The position numbers and the translations under genes were made by a program. Shown here piece after piece: positions 8,858-17,900 of a stretch of DNA of 64,000 bases. The notes below the pieces were generated by a model. That model was not told the origin of the DNA and ran no database searches. It saw nothing but the letters and a program-made list of their open reading frames with translations. Source of the stretch: HK1 sp965215295 (GTDB taxonomy: Bacteria; Pseudomonadota; Gammaproteobacteria; HK1). Location of the stretch: the NCBI GenBank assembly GCA_965215295.1, contig OZ244045.1, positions 1,426,001 through 1,490,000 of the forward strand, in the 5' to 3' direction. Position 1 is the stretch's first letter, and each line of letters starts with the position of its first letter.

Positions 8858-9643
8858 ATGGGCAAGCCGGTCGTTGGGATCACCGCGTGCCGGGCCGACA
8901 TCGAAGGCCGGGTCCACCACATCGTCCAGGAGAAGTACGCCACCGCGGCCGGCACGGCGGCCGGGGCCCTCCCGCTCCTCGTCCCCGCCCTCGGGCGCGC
9001 CGTCGCCAACGACGACCTGCTCGACTCGATCGACGGCCTCCTGCTCACCGGAAGCCCGTCGAACGTGCTGCCCCGCCACTACGGCCAGCCGGACAGCCGT
9101 TCCGGCACCCTGCACGACCCCCACCGCGACGAGACCGTGCTGCCGCTCGTGCACCTCTGCATCGAGCGTTCGATTCCGCTGCTCGCGATCTGCCGCGGCT
9201 TTCAGGAGGTGAACGTCGCGTTCGGCGGGACCCTGCACCAGCACGTCCACGAGATCCCCGGGATGCTCGACCATCGCCGGCATCCGGTACCCGACATCGA
9301 CGGCGAGTACGCGCCGTCGCACGGGGTCGCGTTGACGCCCGGGGGGATGCTGCATCGACTCGTCGGCCGGCAGGCGTTCGAGGTCAACTCGCTCCACTCG
9401 CAGGGTATCGACCGGCTCGGCGAGGGGCTCGTGGTCGAGGCCCGGGCGCCGGACGGCCTCGTCGAGGCGATGAGCGTCGAGGGATGTGCGTCGTTCGCAC
9501 TCGCGATCCAGTGGCACCCGGAATGGAACGCGCTCGGGGACCGATCCTCGCGCGCCCTGTTCGCGGCATTCGGTGCGGCGTGCCGGGAGTACGCCGAGTG
9601 GCGGGCCGCACCTGCCGGCACGGTGCGAGCCAGGATCGCGTGA
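8858..9643 (+). CDS. Peptidase C26 gamma-glutamyl hydrolase, PuuD-like
   Basis: A 261-residue class I glutamine amidotransferase-like hydrolase. The nucleophile is the cysteine in LLAICRGFQEVNVAFGG (about residue 113); the histidine and glutamate are in QWHPEWN near the C-terminus. PuuD-type members cleave gamma-glutamyl-GABA to GABA and glutamate in putrescine breakdown. The glutamine synthetase homologue that would make gamma-glutamyl amines follows 203 bases downstream, and the polyamine-type importer diverges upstream, which supports that role. The starting ATG at 8858 gives the family N-terminus (MGKPVVGITA). Folate-type gamma-glutamyl hydrolase activity is less likely. Confidence 0.82.
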   Translation: MGKPVVGITACRADIEGRVHHIVQEKYATAAGTAAGALPLLVPALGRAVANDDLLDSIDGLLLTGSPSNVLPRHYGQPDSRSGTLHDPHRDETVLPLVHLCIERSIPLLAICRGFQEVNVAFGGTLHQHVHEIPGMLDHRRHPVPDIDGEYAPSHGVALTPGGMLHRLVGRQAFEVNSLHSQGIDRLGEGLVVEARAPDGLVEAMSVEGCASFALAIQWHPEWNALGDRSSRALFAAFGAACREYAEWRAAPAGTVRARIA

Positions 9644-9846
9644 GTCCGTTCTCCATGGCGTTCCCGTGGCCCGTGGCGCGACCCGGGACGGAATCGTCAC
9701 GATGAAAGGGAAAGGCGGAAGCGAAGGTTGCGAGGTTCGGGGCAGGCCAGGCCCGGCGGGGAGCGTCGCCCGGACACGGGTAGCCCGGACACGGGCGGTG
9801 CTCCACCGAGACGCGACGGACGCTCCGTGCGCGAGGTGACGGCGAC

Positions 9847-11181
9847 ATGAGCCATATCGAACGCTGGTGCCGGGAACACCAGATTACCGAGGTGGAAGCG
9901 CTGATGCCCGACATGGCCGGCGTTGCGCGCGGCAAGATCGTGCCGGTCGCCGCGTACTGCCGCGCCCTCGGCCTGAAGCTGCCGGAAGCGCTGGTGCTGC
10001 AAACCGTGACCGGAGGCTATCCCGAGGATCAGAGCGCGGTCCATCCGTCGGATCGCGACATGGTGCTGCGGGCCGACGAACACACCATCCGGCTCGTCCC
10101 GTGGGCGGCGGATCCCACCGCGCAGGTCATCCACGACTGCTTCCACGCCGACGGCAATCCGGTGACCACCACGCCCCGCTACGTGCTGCGCAAGGTGCTC
10201 GACCTCTACCGCGAGCATGGCTGGCGGCCCGTCGTCGCGCCGGAGCTCGAGTTCTACCTCGTCAAGCGCAACGCCGACGCGGACTATCCGCTGGAGCCGC
10301 CGGAAGGACGCTCCGGACAGGTCGAGCGAGGCCGCCAGTCGTTCGGCATCGACGCGCTGAACGAGTACGACCCGCTCATCGACGACATCTACGACTACTG
10401 CGAGGCGCAGGAGATCGAGCTCGGGACCCTGAGCCACGAGGCCGGAGTCGCGCAGCTCGAGATCAACCTGTCGCATGGCGACCCCCTGGAGCTTGCGGAC
10501 CAGGCGTTCCTGTTCAAGCGCACCGTGCGCGAGGCGGCGACGCGCCACGGCATGTACGCCACGTTCATGGCGAGGCCGATGGAGCGCGAGCCGGGCAGCG
10601 CCATGCACGTTCACCAGAGCGTGGTCGACATCGAGACCGGCGAGAACGTGTTCGCGGACGAGAGCGGGGCGATGACGCCGTTGTTCCACGCCCACATCGG
10701 GGGGCTGCAACGCTACCTGCCGGCCGCGATGTCGTTCCTCGCCCCCAACGTGAACTCCTACCGCCGGATCACGAAGTACCTGGCCGCGCCGATCAACGTC
10801 CAGTGGGGGATCGACAATCGCACCACCGGCCTGCGCGTACCGCTCAGCGAGGCCACCGCGACCCGGGTCGAGAACCGGGTGGCGGGCGCCGACGCGAACC
10901 CCTACCTCGCCATCGCGGCCTCGCTCGCGTGCGGCCTGCTCGGGATGACCGGCAGGCTGGAGCCGAGCCCGGCGATCGAAGACAGCGCCTACCGGATGCC
11001 CTACGAGCTGCCGCTCAGCCTCGCCGAATCGCTGCGCGCCCTGCGCAACTCCCCCGCCCTCGTCGAAACGCTCGGAGATCAGTTCGTCGTGGCCTGGAAC
11101 GCGGTGAAGGAGTGCGAGCTCGAGGCGTTCCTCCAGGTCATCAGCTCGTGGGAGCGGGAGTTCCTGCTGCGCAACGTCTGA
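9847..11181 (+). CDS. puuA: Glutamine synthetase family, gamma-glutamylpolyamine synthetase-like
   Basis: A 444-residue glutamine synthetase homologue of the PuuA/GlnA3 group; these join glutamate to the amino group of putrescine or another amine using ATP. Metal-binding glutamates lie in VVAPELEFYLV (about residue 138), and the catalytic core includes GSAMHVHQSV and NSYRRITKYLAAPINVQWG. It is shorter than GlnA-I and lacks its adenylylation-loop context. GAGGTGA is 8 bases before the ATG. Neighbouring PuuD-like hydrolase and importer genes support amine gamma-glutamylation. No puuB or puuC oxidase or dehydrogenase gene is present in the window. Confidence 0.8.
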   Translation: MSHIERWCREHQITEVEALMPDMAGVARGKIVPVAAYCRALGLKLPEALVLQTVTGGYPEDQSAVHPSDRDMVLRADEHTIRLVPWAADPTAQVIHDCFHADGNPVTTTPRYVLRKVLDLYREHGWRPVVAPELEFYLVKRNADADYPLEPPEGRSGQVERGRQSFGIDALNEYDPLIDDIYDYCEAQEIELGTLSHEAGVAQLEINLSHGDPLELADQAFLFKRTVREAATRHGMYATFMARPMEREPGSAMHVHQSVVDIETGENVFADESGAMTPLFHAHIGGLQRYLPAAMSFLAPNVNSYRRITKYLAAPINVQWGIDNRTTGLRVPLSEATATRVENRVAGADANPYLAIAASLACGLLGMTGRLEPSPAIEDSAYRMPYELPLSLAESLRALRNSPALVETLGDQFVVAWNAVKECELEAFLQVISSWEREFLLRNV

Positions 11182-11232
11182 CCCGGACCCCGGCCGGTGC
11201 TTGCGCGCCGGTCGAATCCGGACGGGACCCGC

Positions 11233-12627
11233 ATGCGGACAACGAGGACTCTTTCCGAGGTGGACGACCCGAATCCGGCATACGGCACGATGGGCTTCGT
11301 CGAGTGGTTCCGCCGCGCGGCCCCTTACATCAATGCGCATCGCGGGCGGACCTTCATCGTCGAGATCGACGGTGAATCGATCGTGGATCCGCAGCTCCAC
11401 GGCATCGTCCACGACCTCGCGCTGATGCGCAGCCTGGGGATCCGCCTCGTGGTCGTACACGGGGCCCGGTCGTGGATCGAGCGGCGCATCGAGGCATCGG
11501 GGCTCGAACCCCGGTACGCGGGCGGCGTGCGCATCACGGACGCCGCCACTCTCGAAGCGGCCAAGGAGGCGGTCGGCGCGGCGCAGTTCCATCTCGAGGC
11601 ACTGTTCTCGATGGGCGTCGCGAACTCCCCGATGGCGGGCGCCAAGGTGCGCGTCGCCTCCGGCAACTTCATCACGGCGCGGCCGCTCGGCATCCGCGGC
11701 GGCGTGGACTGCGAGCACACCGGCGAGGTGCGGCGCATCGACGTGGAGGCGATCCGGCAACGGCTTTCGGATGGCGCCATCGTCCTCGTCCCGCCGCTCG
11801 GCTACTCCCCCACCGGCGAGGTCTTCAGCTTGCGGGCCGAGGAGGTCGCGGCCGCGATCGCCACCGAGATGCGCGCCGCCAAGCTCGTGTTCCTGTCCGA
11901 CGGCCCCGGGGTCGTCGATCGCCAGGGCGTACTGGCGCGGGAGCTCACGCTCGACGAGGCGGACGCCCTCGCGTGCGATCCGCCGCGCGCCGGAGACGGC
12001 CGCGACGAGCTCGGGAACCGGCTCCGGCAGTCGATCCACGCCTGCCGGAACGGGGTGAGCAGGGTCCACGTCATCGATCGGGGCATCGAGGGCGCCCTGT
12101 TGCTGGAGCTGTTCTCCCGCGACGGTGTCGGCACGATGATCAACGCCGATACCTACGATTCGATCCGGCGCGCCACCATCGACGACATCGGAGGAATCCT
12201 CGAGCTGATTCGCCCATTGGAGGAATCCGGCGCGCTGGTGCGACGTTCGCGGGAAAAGCTCGAAACGGAGGTGGCGCGCTTCAACGTGGTCGAGCGCGAC
12301 GGGGCGGTCATCGCCTGCGCCGCCACATACCCCTACCCCGAAGAACGCCTCGCCGAGCTCGCTTGTCTCGCCGTCGACGATGCCTACCGGCGCGGCCAGT
12401 ACGGCGAACGCCTCCTCGATCTCGCCGAGCGCGAGGCCCGGGCGTCCGGAGCGGACCGGCTCTTCGTGCTGACCACCCATGCGGCGCACTGGTTCAGGGA
12501 ACGCGGCTTCATCGAAGCCGACCACTCGATACTGCCGGGCGAGCGGCAGGCGCTGTACAACTTCCAGCGCCGTTCCCGGGTGCTCGTGCGGACGTTGCGG
12601 ACGCCGGCCGAGCGGGGAGTCGCGTGA
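11233..12627 (+). CDS. argA: N-acetylglutamate synthase (bifunctional-fold ArgA)
   Basis: The first arginine-biosynthesis enzyme; it acetylates glutamate with acetyl-CoA. The 464-residue product has an N-terminal amino-acid-kinase domain (about 20-290: FVEWFRRAAPYINAHRGRTF, LVVVHGARSWIERR), normally the arginine-binding regulatory part, and a C-terminal GNAT acetyltransferase domain (about 310-450: AELACLAVDDAYRRGQYGERL). Size fits classical ArgA. The ATG at 11233 is used; ATG 11290 is a possible shorter start, and neither has a strong ribosome binding site. It begins 51 bases after the glutamine-synthetase homologue and its stop overlaps the next start (TGATG), so these three genes are likely one transcript. 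Confidence 0.9.
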   Translation: MRTTRTLSEVDDPNPAYGTMGFVEWFRRAAPYINAHRGRTFIVEIDGESIVDPQLHGIVHDLALMRSLGIRLVVVHGARSWIERRIEASGLEPRYAGGVRITDAATLEAAKEAVGAAQFHLEALFSMGVANSPMAGAKVRVASGNFITARPLGIRGGVDCEHTGEVRRIDVEAIRQRLSDGAIVLVPPLGYSPTGEVFSLRAEEVAAAIATEMRAAKLVFLSDGPGVVDRQGVLARELTLDEADALACDPPRAGDGRDELGNRLRQSIHACRNGVSRVHVIDRGIEGALLLELFSRDGVGTMINADTYDSIRRATIDDIGGILELIRPLEESGALVRRSREKLETEVARFNVVERDGAVIACAATYPYPEERLAELACLAVDDAYRRGQYGERLLDLAEREARASGADRLFVLTTHAAHWFRERGFIEADHSILPGERQALYNFQRRSRVLVRTLRTPAERGVA

Positions 12628-13499
12628 TGTGGCGCTCCGTGCTCTTCATCCCCGTGCTCGAGGAGCGCTTCCTCGCTCGCGCCGCGCAGCGGGGCGCCGA
12701 CGCCATCGTCCTCGATCTGGAAGCGAGCATCGCCGACGCGCGCAAGAACGAGGCGCGCGCCGCCCTGCCCGCCGCGGTGGACCGCCTGGCCGCGGCGTCG
12801 CTCGAGGTCCTGGTACGGGTCAACATGCCGTGGAGGCCGGCGTTTCGCGACCTGGAGGTCGCAGTGCGGCCGGGGGTCGCGGCCCTGCTGCTCGCGGGCT
12901 GCGAGTCGGTCGCCTTCGTGCGCGCGGTCGATCGGGTGATGGGCGAGATCGAAGGCGAGCGCGGCCTTGCGCACGGCGCGGTCGCGCTGGTGCCGGTGCT
13001 CGAGAGTGCCCGGGCGATGATGCGGGCGGACGAGATCGCGCGAGCGTCCCCGCGCATCGCCGCCCTGACCTTCGGGATCGAGGACTACGTCGCCGACCTG
13101 CACGCGACCCCCGCTCCGGAGCTGCTGGATGCGGCGTCGCTCCAGGTGGTTCAGGCGGCGCGGGCGGCTGGCGTGGTCCCGATGGTCGTGCCGGAGACGC
13201 TGGCGAACCTCGACGATCCGGACGCTTTCGAAGCCGCGGCGCGACGCGGCCGGGCCATGGGCTCCGAGGGGGGGTTCGCGGTTCACCCCGTGCAGGTCGA
13301 GGCTCTCAACCGCGCCTTCACGCCGTCGCGGGAGGAGCTCGATTGGGCCCGCCGCGTGGTGGCCGCCGCCGAGGACGCGGAGGCGCGCGGGCTCGGTGCG
13401 GTGCGCCTCGACGGCCGAATGATCGATCTGCCGGTCGTCGTCCGCGCTCGACGACTGCTCGCCGCGAAGCAGCGGCCGGCGCCTTCCGGCATGAACTGA
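12627..13499 (+). CDS. CitE/HpcH-family CoA ester lyase
   Basis: A 290-residue TIM-barrel protein of the citrate lyase beta-subunit-like family, which cleaves or forms C-C bonds in acyl-CoA esters such as citramalyl-CoA, malyl-CoA or citryl-CoA. Visible family motifs are DAIVLDLEASIADARKNEAR (about residues 26-45), LTFGIEDYVADL (metal-binding acidic pair, about 148) and the C-terminal EGGFAVHPVQVEALN. It starts at an ATG sharing one base with the argA stop, with GGGGAG upstream. No citrate lyase alpha or gamma subunits are nearby, so it is a stand-alone CitE-like enzyme. Its link to arginine or polyamine metabolism is unexplained. Confidence 0.83.
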   Translation: MWRSVLFIPVLEERFLARAAQRGADAIVLDLEASIADARKNEARAALPAAVDRLAAASLEVLVRVNMPWRPAFRDLEVAVRPGVAALLLAGCESVAFVRAVDRVMGEIEGERGLAHGAVALVPVLESARAMMRADEIARASPRIAALTFGIEDYVADLHATPAPELLDAASLQVVQAARAAGVVPMVVPETLANLDDPDAFEAAARRGRAMGSEGGFAVHPVQVEALNRAFTPSREELDWARRVVAAAEDAEARGLGAVRLDGRMIDLPVVVRARRLLAAKQRPAPSGMN

Positions 13500-13536
13500 T
13501 GCTTGGTGCGGCGGGTTCGGCGGGCTCTCCGGGGGG

Positions 13537-13575
13537 TGCCCGCTCACGGGGCGGCGTGCCCGTTCACGGGGCCTG
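13537..13575. repeat. Two tandem 20-bp hairpin units between convergent genes
   Basis: Two near-identical units (GTGCCCGCTCACGGGGCGGC, then GTGCCCGTTCACGGGGCCTG) lie head to tail between the ends of the lyase gene and pyrF. Each can fold as a small CCCG/CGGG hairpin, and the second covers the pyrF stop codon. They may help end transcription from both sides, although there is no T-run. Confidence 0.5.
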
Positions 13576-14340
13576 CTTCCTTGCCGTCGGGTCACGTGCC
13601 GATCCGCGGAGATGGCCGCGGCGCATCGCGATGTCGCGTTCGATTGCGTCGAGCACGGCAACCGGATCGGGGGCTCCGGTCACCGGCCGGCCGATGACCA
13701 GGTAGTCGGCGCCGGCGCACACCGCACCACCGGGGGTCATGATCCGGCGCTGGTCGTCGGGGTCGTCCGCCAGCCTGATCCCCGGGGTCACGCGGAGGAA
13801 ACCGGCATCGAAGGTCCCGGACAGGTGCCCGAGGTCCGCGGCCGAGCACACGATTCCATCGAGTCCGCAGTCATGCGCGAGCCGCGCGAGCGATCGCACC
13901 TGATCGGGCAGCTCCGTGGTCACGCCGGTCTCGACGAGGTCGACGCGCTCCATGCTGGTCGGCACCGTCACCGCGACGACAAGGGGCCGGCCGCCGGCGT
14001 CGCCCACCGCCTCGCGTGCCGCTTCCATCATGCGCCGGCCTCCGCCTGCGTGGACGTTCAGCATCCACACGCCCTGCACGGCCGCCGCCCTGCACGCACC
14101 CGCGACCGTGTTCGGAATGTCGTGGAACTTCAGATCGAGGAAGACTTCGAACCCCGACCGGCGCAGTCCGTCCAGGATCGCGGGGCCGGCCGCGGTGAAC
14201 AGCTCCATGCCGACCTTGACCCGGAAACGGCCCGGGTCGAGGCGCGCCGCCATTGCGAGCGCTTCGCCCGCCGACGGAAAGTCGAGCGCGACGACAATCC
14301 GGGGACCGCCCGCACGAGACCGATCCCGGCCCGAAGTCAC
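13564..14340 (-). CDS. pyrF: Orotidine 5'-phosphate decarboxylase
   Basis: Converts OMP to UMP, the last step of de novo pyrimidine synthesis. The 258-residue product carries the catalytic lysine/aspartate motif LDLKFHDIPNTV (about residues 69-80), the start IVVALDFPSAGEAL, and the phosphate-binding VIGRPVTGA near the C-terminus. GTG at 14340 overlaps the lapB stop by four bases (GTGA) with AAGGGGA just upstream, so translation is coupled to lapB. The lapB-pyrF adjacency is typical of Gammaproteobacteria. Confidence 0.95.
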   Translation of the reverse strand: MTSGRDRSRAGGPRIVVALDFPSAGEALAMAARLDPGRFRVKVGMELFTAAGPAILDGLRRSGFEVFLDLKFHDIPNTVAGACRAAAVQGVWMLNVHAGGGRRMMEAAREAVGDAGGRPLVVAVTVPTSMERVDLVETGVTTELPDQVRSLARLAHDCGLDGIVCSAADLGHLSGTFDAGFLRVTPGIRLADDPDDQRRIMTPGGAVCAGADYLVIGRPVTGAPDPVAVLDAIERDIAMRRGHLRGSARDPTARKQAP

Positions 14341-15530
14341 TCCCCTTCGACGCCCTGGATGGGCCTGATCGAGGTCCAGTGCTTGCAGCCCGGGCACTGC
14401 CAATGCAGCGACTTGGCAGGAAATCCGCAGTGCCTGCACTTGTAGACCGGTCGCTCGAACAGGAGCTCCCCGGTCAGCCCCTTCAGGATTTCGAGATGCT
14501 CGCTCGTGCTGCCGGAATCGCGCTGATCCTCGATTTCGAGATCGAGCAGGCGGTCGAGGCCGCGTACCGATGCCCGCCGGCGCAACCGATCGGTGACGAA
14601 TCGTATCGCCTCCCGGCAGCCACCCGACTCGCGCCTGATGTCGGCCAACGCCAGGGTCACGCTGGTCCAGCCGTAGCGTGTCATCAGCTCCGACAGGTAG
14701 TCGTCGAGCGCGTCCATTCGATCCAGGGCCCGGAACGAACGATGCAGCCGGTCGACCGTCTCGGGCAGAAAGTCGGGATCCTGCTCCTCTACCCGCTGAA
14801 GCGAACGGATCGCCAGCTCGTGCTCGTCGCGACCGGCATGGATGTCCGCCTCGAGCAGGCTTGCGCGCACGCATGCGGCGTGCATGTTGCGCGCCCGCTG
14901 GACGTGTTCGAGGGCGCGCTCCGGATCGCCTTCACTGCAATGCCGGTTGGCCTGCTCGCAGCAGTAGTGGGCGATGATCCATCCGAGCTGGTTCCCGGTC
15001 GCCTTCTCGAGCCTGCGCGCGCTCGCGATGGCCTTCGGCCAGTCCTTCTCCTGTTCATAGATGTCGATGAGCTGGCGCAGCGCCTGGACGCGATAGGTGG
15101 TGTCTTCGGCGAGCTCGCTCAGGAGATCCTCCGCACGGTCGAGCAGACCCGCGCTCATGTAGTCCTGTCCGAGCTCGAGCAACGCCTCGCTGCGCTGCGA
15201 GACGCTCAACGACTCCCGCGCGATGAGGTTCTGGTGGATGCGGATCGCACGGTCGACGTCGCCGCGGCGGCGGTACAGGTTGCCGAGCGCGAGATGCGTC
15301 TCCACCGTCTCGCTGTCGACCTCGATGAGCTTGATGAAGACTTCGATCGCCTTGTCGGGTTGCTCGTTGAGGAGGTAGTTGATGCCCTGGAAGTAATCGG
15401 ACCGGAGGCCGCCGCCCTCGCGTTTCCGGGTCGTGCGGCGGGTGGAGCCCCGTGCCGCCAGCCAGCCGGTGCCGGCCGCCACCGGCAGCAGCAGCCACAG
15501 CGCTTCGAGTCCGATCAGCGATTCGATCAT
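14337..15530 (-). CDS. lapB: LapB (YciM) heptosyl/LPS assembly regulator
   Basis: A 397-residue inner-membrane-anchored TPR protein. LapB controls lipopolysaccharide synthesis by recruiting FtsH to degrade LpxC. An N-terminal membrane anchor (about residues 8-26), a long series of TPR helices (about 45-330) and a C-terminal rubredoxin-like metal site with CRHCG and CPGC pairs near residues 363 and 377 match the family. LapA, usually encoded just upstream, is absent; the gene follows ihfB directly with a 57-base gap. Confidence 0.93.
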   Translation of the reverse strand: MIESLIGLEALWLLLPVAAGTGWLAARGSTRRTTRKREGGGLRSDYFQGINYLLNEQPDKAIEVFIKLIEVDSETVETHLALGNLYRRRGDVDRAIRIHQNLIARESLSVSQRSEALLELGQDYMSAGLLDRAEDLLSELAEDTTYRVQALRQLIDIYEQEKDWPKAIASARRLEKATGNQLGWIIAHYCCEQANRHCSEGDPERALEHVQRARNMHAACVRASLLEADIHAGRDEHELAIRSLQRVEEQDPDFLPETVDRLHRSFRALDRMDALDDYLSELMTRYGWTSVTLALADIRRESGGCREAIRFVTDRLRRRASVRGLDRLLDLEIEDQRDSGSTSEHLEILKGLTGELLFERPVYKCRHCGFPAKSLHWQCPGCKHWTSIRPIQGVEGE

Positions 15531-15587
15531 TGCGCGGTGCAGCCTGCGCCCGCAGGCGCGGTCGAACGCAGGCGGGCGAAACGGGCG

Positions 15588-15977
15588 TCAGTCTTCGCCC
15601 GAGCCTCCGCCCGGCGAGGTGTATCCATGTCCGGACGCCGACGAACGCCGTGCATCGTCGGGACGGACATCCGGACCCGCTTCGAGCGCCAGCCGGGTTT
15701 CCCGATTCACGCGCTCGCGCAGCTTCTTGCCCGGCTTGAAGTGAGGGACGTACTTCGCCGGGAGGGACACCGGCGCGCCGGTCTTGGGGTTTCGTCCGAC
15801 CCGCCCGGGCCGAAAACGGAGGGAGAAGCTGCCGAAGCCCCGAATCTCGATCCGGCCGCCACCTGCCAGGCACTCGGCCATGTGCTCGATGATCGTCTTG
15901 GCCGCCAGCTCGACGTCCCGGTAGACGAGTTGGGACTGCTTCCGGGCAATCCGTTCGATCAGCTCCGACTTGGTCAT
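15588..15977 (-). CDS. ihfB: Integration host factor beta subunit with long C-terminal tail
   Basis: The DNA-bending nucleoid protein subunit, which works as a heterodimer with IHF-alpha. The core (MTKSELIERIARKQ at the start, GGGRIEIRGFGSFSLRFR, GRNPKTG at about residues 62-68, VPHFKPGKKLRERVN) matches IHF-beta closely. The ATG at 15977 has GGGGGAG directly upstream. The 129-residue product exceeds the usual about 94 residues by a tail of some 35 residues rich in Asp, Arg, Ser and Gly (from about residue 95), with no recognised fold. It lies between rpsA and lapB, its usual place. Confidence 0.93.
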   Translation of the reverse strand: MTKSELIERIARKQSQLVYRDVELAAKTIIEHMAECLAGGGRIEIRGFGSFSLRFRPGRVGRNPKTGAPVSLPAKYVPHFKPGKKLRERVNRETRLALEAGPDVRPDDARRSSASGHGYTSPGGGSGED

Positions 15978-16111
15978 CTCCCCCATTCCCCCACCGCTCG
16001 ACGGAAGGCTGCGGCGGTCCGACGATCCTTTGCCTCCAAGGGGTGACGCGGTTGCCGGGACGGCGTCCGGTGCGTCGTGCATTCGCCGTCTCCTCGTCCC
16101 TCGTCCCTGGT

Positions 16112-17806
16112 TCAGCTTTCCGGAGCGCCCTCCTTCGTGCGGCCGCCGTTCATCTGCTCCTTGATGAGATCGCCGAGCGTCGTGGCGCCGGCCGGGGCGC
16201 TCGTGGCGTATTCCTGCATCGCCTGGGCTTCATCGTCGCTTTCCTTCGCCTTGATCGAAAGCGAAGGGATGCGTTTCTTGCGGTCGACGCCCACGAACTT
16301 CGCCTCGATGTCGTCGCCGACCTTGAGGACGGTCCGGCCGTCATCGACCCGCTCGCGCGCGATTTCGGACGTGCGAAGGTATCCCTCGATGCCGTCGCCG
16401 AGGTCCACGAGCGCACCCTTGGCGTCGACCTCGATCACGCGGCCGCGGACGATCGCGCCCTTGGGGTTGCGGGCGAGGAAGCTGGAGAACGGATCCTCGT
16501 CGAGCTGCTTGACCCCGAGCGAGATGCGCTCGCGCTCCGCATCCACGCTGAGCACCACGGTTTCCAGCTCGTCGCCCTTCTTGTAGCGCCGGATGGTCTC
16601 TTCGCCCGGCTCGTTCCAGGACAGATCGGACAAGTGCACGAGACCGTCGATGCCGCCGTCGAGTCCGACGAAGACCCCGAAATCGGTGATCGACTTGATT
16701 GCGCCGGTGACGCGATCGCCCTTCTTGCAGCTCACCGCGAAGTCTTCCCAGGGGTTCGGCGTGCACTGCTTGATGCCGAGCGAGATCCGGCGGCGGTCCT
16801 CGTCGATGTCGAGCACCATGACCTCGATCTCGTCACTGAGCTGCACGACCTTGTTCGGGTGGATGTTCTTGTTCGTCCAGTCCATCTCCGAAACGTGGAC
16901 GAGCCCCTCCACCCCTTCCTCGATCTCGACGAAGCAGCCGTAGTCGGCGATGTTGGTCACCCGGCCGAACAGCCGCGTGGTCTCGGGATAGCGCCGGGAG
17001 ATGTCCACCCACGGATCGGCGCCCAGTTGCTTCAGGCCCAGCGACACGCGCGAACGCTCGCGATCGAACCTGAGGACCTTGACCTCGATCTCGTCGCCGA
17101 CGTCGACGACCTCCGTCGGGTGCTTGACCCGTTTCCACGCCATGTCGGTGATGTGCAGGAGACCGTCGATGCCGCCGAGGTCCACGAATGCGCCGTAGTC
17201 GGTGAGGTTCTTCACCACGCCGGGCAGCACCGCCCCTTCCTGAAGGCTTTCGAGCAACGCTTCGCGCTCCGCGGAGTTCTCCTGCTCGACCACCGCGCGA
17301 CGCGACACCACGACGTTGTTGCGGCGGCGATCGAGCTTGATCACCTTGAACTCCAGCGGTTTGCCTTCGAGGTAGGAGGTGTCGCGAACCGGGCGTACAT
17401 CGACCAGCGAGCCGGGCAGGAACGCCCTGATGTCGTCGATGTCGACGGTGAACCCGCCCTTGACCTTGCCGTTGATGATGCCGGTCACGGTTTCCTCGCC
17501 CTCGAACGCGGTCTCGAGGCGGCTCCAGGCCTTGGCTCGCTTCGCCTTCTCTCGCGAAAGCCTGGTGGAACCGAATCCGTCCTCCACCGTATCGAGCGCA
17601 ACCTCGACGCGGTCGCCGACCGCGACCTCGACCTCGCCGTTCTCGTTCCTGAACTGTTCGACCGGAATGGTCGATTCGGACTTCAGGCCCGCATGAACCG
17701 TGACGTACTCCGCTCCGACCGCCAGCACCGTTCCGTCGATGATGGCTCCGGGCCGCATCTTCTTCTCGACTTCGCTCTGCTCGAGCAGATCCGCAAAGCT
17801 TTCCAT
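16112..17806 (-). CDS. rpsA: 30S ribosomal protein S1
   Basis: A 564-residue RNA-binding ribosomal protein that brings mRNA to the 30S subunit. Six S1 repeats are visible; the repeated signature is of the type TDYGAFVDLGGIDGLLHITD (about residue 200), ADYGCFVEIEEGVEGLVHVS and TDFGVFVGLDGGIDGLVHLS. ATG 17806 matches the family N-terminus MESFADLLEQS, with GGAGAG upstream. It sits between cmk and ihfB as in other Gammaproteobacteria. The C-terminus ends with a short non-S1 tail (GDLIKEQMNGG). Confidence 0.97.
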   Translation of the reverse strand: MESFADLLEQSEVEKKMRPGAIIDGTVLAVGAEYVTVHAGLKSESTIPVEQFRNENGEVEVAVGDRVEVALDTVEDGFGSTRLSREKAKRAKAWSRLETAFEGEETVTGIINGKVKGGFTVDIDDIRAFLPGSLVDVRPVRDTSYLEGKPLEFKVIKLDRRRNNVVVSRRAVVEQENSAEREALLESLQEGAVLPGVVKNLTDYGAFVDLGGIDGLLHITDMAWKRVKHPTEVVDVGDEIEVKVLRFDRERSRVSLGLKQLGADPWVDISRRYPETTRLFGRVTNIADYGCFVEIEEGVEGLVHVSEMDWTNKNIHPNKVVQLSDEIEVMVLDIDEDRRRISLGIKQCTPNPWEDFAVSCKKGDRVTGAIKSITDFGVFVGLDGGIDGLVHLSDLSWNEPGEETIRRYKKGDELETVVLSVDAERERISLGVKQLDEDPFSSFLARNPKGAIVRGRVIEVDAKGALVDLGDGIEGYLRTSEIARERVDDGRTVLKVGDDIEAKFVGVDRKKRIPSLSIKAKESDDEAQAMQEYATSAPAGATTLGDLIKEQMNGGRTKEGAPES

Positions 17807-17900
17807 ACCGTAGAAATACTCTCCTGCCCACCCGTTCGTCGCCGAACCTCGCGTCGTTTCGCGCGCCGGGGGCATTGCGCACGAAACCCGCATCCCATGT

